Part shown: one piece after another, positions 58,140 to 64,000 of the stretch
Layout: every line of letters starts with the position of its first letter
Numbering within the stretch: position 1 is the stretch's first letter
NCBI RefSeq assembly: GCF_000519205.1
Contig: NZ_JAFB01000027.1
Span: 1 to 64,000, forward strand
DNA from: Amycolatopsis taiwanensis DSM 45107
GTDB lineage: Bacteria > Actinomycetota > Actinomycetes > Mycobacteriales > Pseudonocardiaceae
Length of the DNA stretch: 64,000 bases
Direction: 5' to 3'
Notes under the pieces: model-generated
Databases searched by the model: none
The model's input: the letters and a program-made list of their open reading frames with translations, nothing else
Told to the model about the DNA's origin: nothing
Translations under genes and position numbers: made by a program

Positions 58140-59357
58140 CTACGTTCCGGGCACGGCGGTGACTTCGGGCTCGCTGTCGGTGGCGGGTGTGCGCGGGACG
58201 ACGAGCATGGCCCCGAGACCGAGCACGGCGACCACGGCGAACAACCAGAAACCCCATGGGTAGGCGATGCCGGCGGTCACCAATGCGCCGGTGACGAACG
58301 GGCCGACGATCGCGCCCAGGCGCCCGATCCCGGAGGTCAGCCCGAGCGCGGTGCCCCGCACCTGTGGCGGAAACGTGTGCGCGACGTAGCCGAAGATCAG
58401 GACCTGCGAGGAGAACACGAAGATCCCGGTTGCCAGTACGACGAGGTTGAGCAGCAGGCTGCTGGAAATCTTCATGCTCAGCAGGGCCAAGAACACCGCC
58501 GCGATGCCGAACCACGCCAGCACGGTCGGCTTGATCCCGCGCCGGTCGGCGACGAAGCCGGCGACCAGCAGGCCGATGATCGCGCCGGTGTTCAGCACGA
58601 GCAGCAGCGTGACCGACGTCGACATCGCATACCCGGCGGTGCGCATGAGTTGCGGCAGCCAGGTGTTCAACCCGTACACCAGCAGCAGGCCCATGAACGA
58701 GCCGACCCACACCGCGATGCTGATCCTGCGATACCGCGGGGTGAGGACGTCACGCGGACTCCTCCGTTCGGCTTGCACGTTCGCCTTGGCGGCGAGGAAC
58801 GCGGCGGACTCGGGCAGCCGCAGCCAGATCACTCCGGCGAGCACCAGCCCCACGACGCCGCCGACGTAGTACAGCGCATCCCAGTTCGTGCCGAAGGCCA
58901 GTGCCAGGACCGAGGTGGCGACCGCACCGACGTGATACCCGGTCATGGTGATCGTGCTGCTGCTCGCCCGGTGCCGCGCGGGCAGCGTCTCGGACATCAC
59001 CGCGAGCGCGGTCGGCATGCACGCGCCGAGCCCGACGCCGGCGATCAGCCGGAAGATGCCGAAGATCAGCGGGTTCGGCGAGAGCGGGACGATGACGGTG
59101 AAGACGGAGAACAGCAGCACCGAGGCCACCAGGACGCCACGCCGGCCGAAGCGGTCGGCGATCGGGCCGGTGCCCGACGCGCCGATGGCCACGCCGACCA
59201 GTGAGATGGTGGCGACCGCGGTGGCTGCGGCCGGGGTGAACCCCAGTTCGCCGTCGTTGAGCACGGTCGGGATGGTGACGCCGAGCGCCACGAGGTCGTA
59301 TCCCTCGATCAGCACGGTCAGCCAGCACAGGATGATCGGCCAGAATGTTCGCGTCAT
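58140..59357 (-). CDS. Aromatic acid:H+ symporter, AAHS-type MFS (405 aa)
   Basis: Twelve-helix MFS. The first helix has IEGYDLVALGVTIPTVL, the Asp motif (DGxDL-like) of aromatic acid transporters such as PcaK and BenK; loop motif ADRFGRRGVLVA. It probably imports mandelate, benzoylformate or a benzoate. It lies next to benzoylformate decarboxylase on the same strand. Confidence 0.88.
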   Translation of the reverse strand: MTRTFWPIILCWLTVLIEGYDLVALGVTIPTVLNDGELGFTPAAATAVATISLVGVAIGASGTGPIADRFGRRGVLVASVLLFSVFTVIVPLSPNPLIFGIFRLIAGVGLGACMPTALAVMSETLPARHRASSSTITMTGYHVGAVATSVLALAFGTNWDALYYVGGVVGLVLAGVIWLRLPESAAFLAAKANVQAERRSPRDVLTPRYRRISIAVWVGSFMGLLLVYGLNTWLPQLMRTAGYAMSTSVTLLLVLNTGAIIGLLVAGFVADRRGIKPTVLAWFGIAAVFLALLSMKISSSLLLNLVVLATGIFVFSSQVLIFGYVAHTFPPQVRGTALGLTSGIGRLGAIVGPFVTGALVTAGIAYPWGFWLFAVVAVLGLGAMLVVPRTPATDSEPEVTAVPGT

Positions 59358-59538
59358 TGCGGATGGCCTCCTCTGTCATTCAGAACGTGTTCGAATAGCC
59401 AGGCCGTGACTTCTCTTCGTCGGCTGCCGGTTGGCCACGATGGCGGCCTGCCCCACAAGGCGCCGTAGTGCTGTGTCGCCAAGCGTGATCATCTTGCGTT
59501 TTGAATAACCCTCCTACTCTATTCAGCCTCGAAACGCA
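59358..59538. other. 181-base gap between transporter and decarboxylase genes
   Basis: Contains no gene. It probably holds the promoter of the transporter gene. Confidence 0.4.
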
Positions 59539-61116
59539 CTATTCCGGTGTCGTCAATGTCGTGTCCACTTGAAACAGGCGCGGCCCGTCCGTGGGTGCCG
59601 CCAGCGCGGTACGAAGTTCGTCCACAGTGGATACGGTGTGGCCGGGAACCCCGTATCCCGTGGCGATCGCGGCGAAGTCGAGCCCCGGGATGTCCACGCC
59701 GGGCACCGTGCCGACCTCGAGCAGCTCGGCGAACCAGCGCAGCGCGCCGTAGGTTCCGTTGCGCAGGATCACGAAGGTGACCGGCAGCCCGCGTTGCGCG
59801 GCCGTCCACAGCGCGGTTATCCCGTAGTTGGCCGAGCCGTCACCGATCACGCCGACGATCGGCCGGCCGGGGTTTCCGATGGCCGCACCCACGGCCGCGG
59901 GCAGCCCGAACCCGAGGCCGCCCGCCGCGGGGAAGAAGTACGAGCCGCCGCGCCGCAGATCCATCTGCCGCCACCAGGCGACGTTGGTCGCGGTGGACTC
60001 CACGACGTAGGTGGTGTCGGCGGGTTGGGTGTCGCGCAGCGCGGCGAACACCTGCTCGGGATGCAGCGCCACCTCGCCCACCGGGGGCTCGGGTGCGGGC
60101 AGGTAGCGGTGTTCGCCGGCGACCTTGCCCGTGCACCGCTTGAGCAACGCTTCGATCACCATTCCCGGATCGGCCACCAGTGCCTCGCCGACCGGTGCCC
60201 GCGCGGCCGCTTCGGCGTCGTCGGTCACCTGCACCAGCCGGGTGCCTTCGGGCAGATACCGGCCGGGCTCGTGCTGGTGGTAACGGAACACCGGCGCACC
60301 GAGCACGAGCGCGAGGTCATGTCCGTCCAAAGCGGACGAGACCGAGGCGATCCCGGCCGGCAGTACGCCACGGAACAGCGGGTGCCGGTTGGGGAAGGGC
60401 AGCCGGAACGACGATGGCGCCACCCACGTGGGCGCGTCCAGGTGCTCGGCCAGCGCGACGGAGCGGTCGAACAGCCCCGCGCTGTCGATGTCGCCGCCCA
60501 GTACGAGCGCCGGGTGCTTCGCCGTATTCACCCACCCGGCGAGCGCGCGCAGGTCGTCCTCGCCGGGCGTGGCGCTCCGCCGCACGCGGCGCTCGACGAT
60601 CATGGCCGCGTTCGGGCTCGCCTCGGTGTCCCAGTCGTCGTAAGGAACAGACAGATAGGTCGGCCGCCGCCGCAGTTCGGCCTCGAACACCGCCTGCGCC
60701 AGCGAGCGCGGCACGTCCTCGGCGCATGTCGGCTCGCCGGCCCACCCGACGAGCGGGCGCATCAGCTGGGTCGGGTCGACGTTGGCCAGCATGCCTTCCA
60801 TGCCGACCACGGTGCGCACCTGCTGACCGGCCATGAGCACGAGCGGCGAGCGCGCGTACACCGCATTGGTCAGCGCACCCATCGCGTTGCCGGACCCGGC
60901 AGCCGCGTGCAAGCTCACCAGCGCCGGACGGCCGGTCACCTGGGCGAAGCCGTCGGCCATGCCGAGCACGGCGCCTTCGTGCAACCCGAGCACATAATCG
61001 ATGCCGGCCGGCAGCCCGCGCAGGAACGGCAGCTCGTTGGAGCCCGGGTTGCCGAAGATGGTGGTCAACCCGTGGCGCTGGAGGAAATGGTGCGCGATCT
61101 CGCGCACGGTGGCCAT
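59539..61116 (-). CDS. mdlC: Benzoylformate decarboxylase (525 aa)
   Basis: Thiamine diphosphate enzyme. [11 protein letters not shown] carries the Ser and [13 protein letters not shown] the Glu that activates Th[14 protein letters not shown] carries the His. The cofactor motif [13 protein letters not shown] with [12 protein letters not shown] is present. Length matches Pseudomonas MdlC (528). It converts benzoylformate to benzaldehyde. ATG at 61116. Divergent from a LysR gene that probably controls it. Confidence 0.9.
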   Translation of the reverse strand: MATVREIAHHFLQRHGLTTIFGNPGSNELPFLRGLPAGIDYVLGLHEGAVLGMADGFAQVTGRPALVSLHAAAGSGNAMGALTNAVYARSPLVLMAGQQVRTVVGMEGMLANVDPTQLMRPLVGWAGEPTCAEDVPRSLAQAVFEAELRRRPTYLSVPYDDWDTEASPNAAMIVERRVRRSATPGEDDLRALAGWVNTAKHPALVLGGDIDSAGLFDRSVALAEHLDAPTWVAPSSFRLPFPNRHPLFRGVLPAGIASVSSALDGHDLALVLGAPVFRYHQHEPGRYLPEGTRLVQVTDDAEAAARAPVGEALVADPGMVIEALLKRCTGKVAGEHRYLPAPEPPVGEVALHPEQVFAALRDTQPADTTYVVESTATNVAWWRQMDLRRGGSYFFPAAGGLGFGLPAAVGAAIGNPGRPIVGVIGDGSANYGITALWTAAQRGLPVTFVILRNGTYGALRWFAELLEVGTVPGVDIPGLDFAAIATGYGVPGHTVSTVDELRTALAAPTDGPRLFQVDTTLTTPE

Positions 61117-61188
61117 GGCCTGACCATGGCATGCGCGGTGATCGGGTTCCAATAAATGTTTTCCGGCCATATTATCGATGTGGTCTAT

Positions 61189-62085
61189 ATGAGCGACTTC
61201 GATCTGAACCTGGTGCGCACGTTCGTGCTGCTGTACGAGACCCGCAGCGTCACCGCGACCGCGGAGTCGATGCACCTCACCCAGCCGACGGTCAGCTACG
61301 GGTTGCAGAAGCTGCGCAGGCGCTTCGACGACGAGTTGTTCCGCCGCACCGGCGCGGGGCTGATCCCGACGACTACCGCGTCCGAGCTCTACCAGCCGCT
61401 GTGTGCCGCGCTCGCCGGGATCGAGGGCATCGTCAGCCGCAGCGACGCGTTCGACGCGGCAACCGCGCGCACCGGGTTCACCATCGCGCTGTCCGACCTC
61501 GGCGAAGTCGCCCTGCTGCCGCGCTTGCTGACCCGGCTGCGGACGGACGCGCCCGGAAGCACCCTCACCGTGCGCCCGCTGGATGTCGAGGGCGCAGAGG
61601 CGCAACTCGGGCGCGGCGAGATCGACGCGTTCATCGCCTCGCCGCTGATCTGTTCGCAGCGGCTGGCCCGCATTCCGTTGTTCAGCGAAAGTTACGTCGG
61701 CATGGTCGGGCAGGAACACCCGCGCCTGCGCGGAAATCCCGTCACCGAGGCCGACCTCGCCGCCGAGGAGCATGTCACGGTGTTCGGGCCGAACGGGCAC
61801 CACGGGCCCCGCCGGGCGCTCAATGCACACGGAATGAACGTCGCATTGGAAGTCACCCGGTTCTCCTCGCTGCCCTACCTGCTGCGGGGCGGCGAGTTGG
61901 TGGCGATGGCGCCGCGCAAGGTCGCCGAGGTGTTCGCGGACACGCAACCGGTGCGCCTGTTCGAGGTGCCCTTCGAGATCGAGTCCGTGGAGGTGTCGAT
62001 CTACGCGCGGCATCCGCATGCGCGCAGTTCGGCGCAGCGCTGGTTGGTGGAATTCATGCACCGTGTGCTCGCCGAGCGAAAGTAG
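61189..62085 (+). CDS. LysR-family regulator (298 aa)
   Basis: HTH in [20 protein letters not shown] and [17 protein letters not shown]; effector domain [23 protein letters not shown] 61189 is preferred. Divergent from benzoylformate decarboxylase (72 bases between), so a pathway activator is likely. Confidence 0.9.
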   Translation: MSDFDLNLVRTFVLLYETRSVTATAESMHLTQPTVSYGLQKLRRRFDDELFRRTGAGLIPTTTASELYQPLCAALAGIEGIVSRSDAFDAATARTGFTIALSDLGEVALLPRLLTRLRTDAPGSTLTVRPLDVEGAEAQLGRGEIDAFIASPLICSQRLARIPLFSESYVGMVGQEHPRLRGNPVTEADLAAEEHVTVFGPNGHHGPRRALNAHGMNVALEVTRFSSLPYLLRGGELVAMAPRKVAEVFADTQPVRLFEVPFEIESVEVSIYARHPHARSSAQRWLVEFMHRVLAERK

Positions 62086-62090
62086 GGCGC

Positions 62091-62240
62091 GGCCAGCACG
62101 AGGGCGTCAACGAGACGACGGCGAGCCGGCAGGACTTGTACCCCTACGGCGGCGTGAAGCAGAGTGGGCACGGCAAGGAAGGTCCGCGGTACGCGGTGGC
62201 GGAGATGACCGAGGAACGGCTCATCACCATCGGCGTCTAG
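62091..62240 (+). pseudogene. 3' remnant of an aldehyde dehydrogenase
   Basis: About 50 codons with no start encode [18 protein letters not shown] followed by [15 protein letters not shown] and a stop. This is the conserved C-terminal end of the ALDH family (PxGGxKxSGxGxEG). The rest of the gene is missing. A benzaldehyde dehydrogenase would follow benzoylformate decarboxylase in the mandelate pathway, so it may be the relic of that gene. Confidence 0.8.
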
Positions 62241-62313
62241 CGCCGCCGCAAGAGGGCGTGGCATGTGTAGGGCCGTATGAAGGCACGGGAGGAGCTTGTT
62301 TCAAGATCGAACT

Positions 62314-63537
62314 GTGGCGAAAGAACCGAATGATGTCCTGCGCACGATCGAGCGGGTCGAGCAGCGGCTCGACGTGGTCGGGGGTCGGCTCGTGGACCGC
62401 TATCGTGCCGAGATCGTCGACTACCGGGCTCTCGACGAGCACACCCTGCACGGCGACGTCCTGCCCACCGCGCAGCGCAACGTGCAGGAGTTGCTAGCGG
62501 CGCTGCGCGAGGACGCCGCGCCCACCGAGTCGTCACTGGACGCACTGCGGCGCAGCGCGTCGCGGCGCGTTCACCAGGGCATTCCGTTGCAGGCGTTGCT
62601 GCACGCCTACCGCTTGTGGGGACAGGTCGTCTGGCAGGAGATCCTCGCCGTCACCGATCCCGGCGAACCGAGCGAACGGGAGGCGGCGCTCGCCGTCGCG
62701 GGTCGCGTGATGGCCTATGTCGACCAGGTCTCGGTCGCCGTCGCCCAGTCCTACCTCGACGAGGTGACCGGTGTGCTCGGCGACCGCGAGGCGATGCGCA
62801 GGGACCTGTTGGAGGCACTCGTCTCCGGAAGGCCGATCAGTGAACGCATGCGCCAGCGTGCCGGGGCCTCGGCACTCGACGTCGACGGTGAGCACGCCGT
62901 CGTACTCGCGAGGTCGCTCGAACCGATGGGCAGCGACCGGTCGGCGCTGCGCGCGGCCGTGGACGGCGCCCGGCAACGGCTCCGGCCCTCGTCCTCGGCG
63001 ATCCTCGTCGGGATACGCGAGGACGAGGTGGTGACGATCTACCCGGTCACCAGCCATGAGGAGTACACGATCCTCGTCGCGCAGGCGGGGGAGTGGGCGG
63101 CCGCGATCACCGGGTTCGCGGTGGGCGTGGGGCGCGCGCACCGCGGCGCCGACGGCATCGCGGCCAGCTACGCCGAGGCCGAGGAGGCCGTGCGGCTCGG
63201 CGCCGTCACCGGGGGCGGCAAGGCCAGCACGTTCTCCGAGGTGCTGCTTGACCACCTGCTCTCCAGCAGCCCGCACCTGGCGGCGTTGCAGCACGAGACC
63301 ATTGCTCCGCTGCATGCCTACGACCGTGCCAAGGACGCCCAGCTTGTGCGCACGCTCCGGGTCTATTTCGAGCACGCGTTCAACCTCGCCCGCAGCGCCG
63401 CCGCGTTGTCGGTGCACCCGAACACGGTCGTCTATCGGCTGCGCCGGATCCACCAGCTCACCGGGCACGACCCGAACGACCCCGACCAACTGCTCCTGTT
63501 GCTGCTCGGCATGAAGAGCGACCGCTGGAGGAGCTGA
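62314..63537 (+). CDS. PucR/CdaR-type regulator (407 aa)
   Basis: N-terminal helical domain (RRVHQGIPLQALLHAYRLWG), a GGDEF-like middle and C-terminal HTH_30 (AAALSVHPNTVVYRLRRIHQ). GTG 62314 or TTG 62296 (after GGGAGGAG) start it. Same strand as the acetyl-CoA synthetase-like gene downstream. Confidence 0.85.
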   Translation: MAKEPNDVLRTIERVEQRLDVVGGRLVDRYRAEIVDYRALDEHTLHGDVLPTAQRNVQELLAALREDAAPTESSLDALRRSASRRVHQGIPLQALLHAYRLWGQVVWQEILAVTDPGEPSEREAALAVAGRVMAYVDQVSVAVAQSYLDEVTGVLGDREAMRRDLLEALVSGRPISERMRQRAGASALDVDGEHAVVLARSLEPMGSDRSALRAAVDGARQRLRPSSSAILVGIREDEVVTIYPVTSHEEYTILVAQAGEWAAAITGFAVGVGRAHRGADGIAASYAEAEEAVRLGAVTGGGKASTFSEVLLDHLLSSSPHLAALQHETIAPLHAYDRAKDAQLVRTLRVYFEHAFNLARSAAALSVHPNTVVYRLRRIHQLTGHDPNDPDQLLLLLLGMKSDRWRS

Positions 63538-63662
63538 TTCGCGTTTCTTGCAACGGCAGGGGCGCGAACTTCTCGGATTGACGCGCAGACAGCTCGCGTC
63601 GCGCCGTCTTACCGTCACCTCCAGTTAAGCCCCAGGTCAGAGACGTCCTTCGGAGGTGGTAC

Positions 63663-64000
63663 GTGGCCGCGACGCCCGTATGGGTGCCCGATGAAAAGAC
63701 CGTGGCGCGCAGCAGGCTCGGCGACTTCCTTGCCGCGACCGGATGTGCGGACCCGCGCGACCTCGACCGCAGGGCCCGCGAGGACCCCGGCTGGTTCTGG
63801 GGCGAGGCCGCCCGCTGGCTCGGGCTGGACTGGCAGCGGGAGCCGCACGCGGTCGTCGAGGGCCTCGACGAGCCGCACCACACCCGCTGGTTCCCCGGCG
63901 GGGAGCTGAACATCGCCGACAACGCCGTGGACCGCTGGGTTCGCCGCGGTCGTGGTGCCGAGCCCGCCCTGCGTTGGGAGACCGAGGACGGCGAGCGCGG
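63663..64000 (+). CDS. Acetyl-CoA synthetase-like protein, N-terminal part (partial)
   Basis: GTG at 63663 with GGAGG upstream; runs off the window end. The ACAS_N signature is clear: [17 protein letters not shown], then [19 protein letters not shown]. The adenylating core is outside the window, so the acyl substrate is unknown. Confidence 0.85.
   Translation, partial: MAATPVWVPDEKTVARSRLGDFLAATGCADPRDLDRRAREDPGWFWGEAARWLGLDWQREPHAVVEGLDEPHHTRWFPGGELNIADNAVDRWVRRGRGAEPALRWETEDGER

Noticed and set aside
59569..61155. 528-codon plus-strand open frame
   Set aside because: Antisense shadow of benzoylformate decarboxylase; Arg/Gly/His-rich with no domain.

Overview
The window is high-GC actinobacterial DNA. 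GTG starts are common, genes are densely packed with ATGA or TGATG overlaps, and TetR, PucR, LysR and XRE regulators are frequent. The split proline catabolic genes, the DHA2 and AAHS transporters and the P450 fit a soil actinomycete. A Pseudonocardiaceae host such as Amycolatopsis is an inference only.

Region 1 (1-6.7 kb) is accessory DNA. It opens with the 3' end of an IS630-type insertion sequence that has cut off the 5' end of an APH-like kinase paralog; an intact paralog follows. Converging on these from the minus strand is a cluster made of a large XRE regulator with a TPR-like C-terminal part, several small proteins, a 40-residue peptide, a 49-residue Gly/Asp/His-rich peptide with a strong ribosome binding site, and a JmjC/cupin oxygenase. 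This looks like an uncharacterised peptide-modification (RiPP-like) locus.

Region 2 (about 6.8-43.9 kb) is a siphovirus prophage. The left arm on the plus strand carries a Cys-containing protein, an Lsr2-like protein and a resolvase-like protein. Late genes run right to left on the minus strand: HNH endonuclease, PP-loop ATPase, small and large terminase, portal, MuF-like head protein, scaffold, major capsid, connectors, major tail protein, tail chaperones with a -1 frameshift site, tape measure, distal tail proteins, lysin and holin. Two plus-strand genes interrupt this operon: a NACHT-family NTPase with an amyloid-type N-terminal motif and glycine-zipper membrane segments (25.9-28.0 kb), and a small AT-richer gene (9.56-9.85 kb). 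Both look like lysogenic cargo; the NACHT gene is the best candidate for a new prophage-borne defence system. An early block on the plus strand (33.4-36.6 kb) and a replication/recombination block on the minus strand (36.7-42.9 kb; YqaJ nuclease, RecT, replisome organiser, resolvase) follow, with divergent XRE-type regulators at 42.6-43.5 kb. Several genes in the replication block appear to use rare start codons (ATA, CTG, TTG). A 15-bp palindrome occurs three times upstream of early genes. No integrase was recognised.

Region 3 (44-64 kb) is host metabolism: a P450 divergent from a TetR regulator; a DHA2 drug exporter divergent from a second TetR; a PucR regulator divergent from P5C dehydrogenase and proline dehydrogenase; LysR divergent from an EamA exporter and an NAD(P)-binding protein; an aromatic-acid transporter, benzoylformate decarboxylase and LysR followed by the 3' relic of an aldehyde dehydrogenase (a mandelate-type pathway remnant); a PucR/CdaR regulator; and the start of an acetyl-CoA synthetase-like gene.
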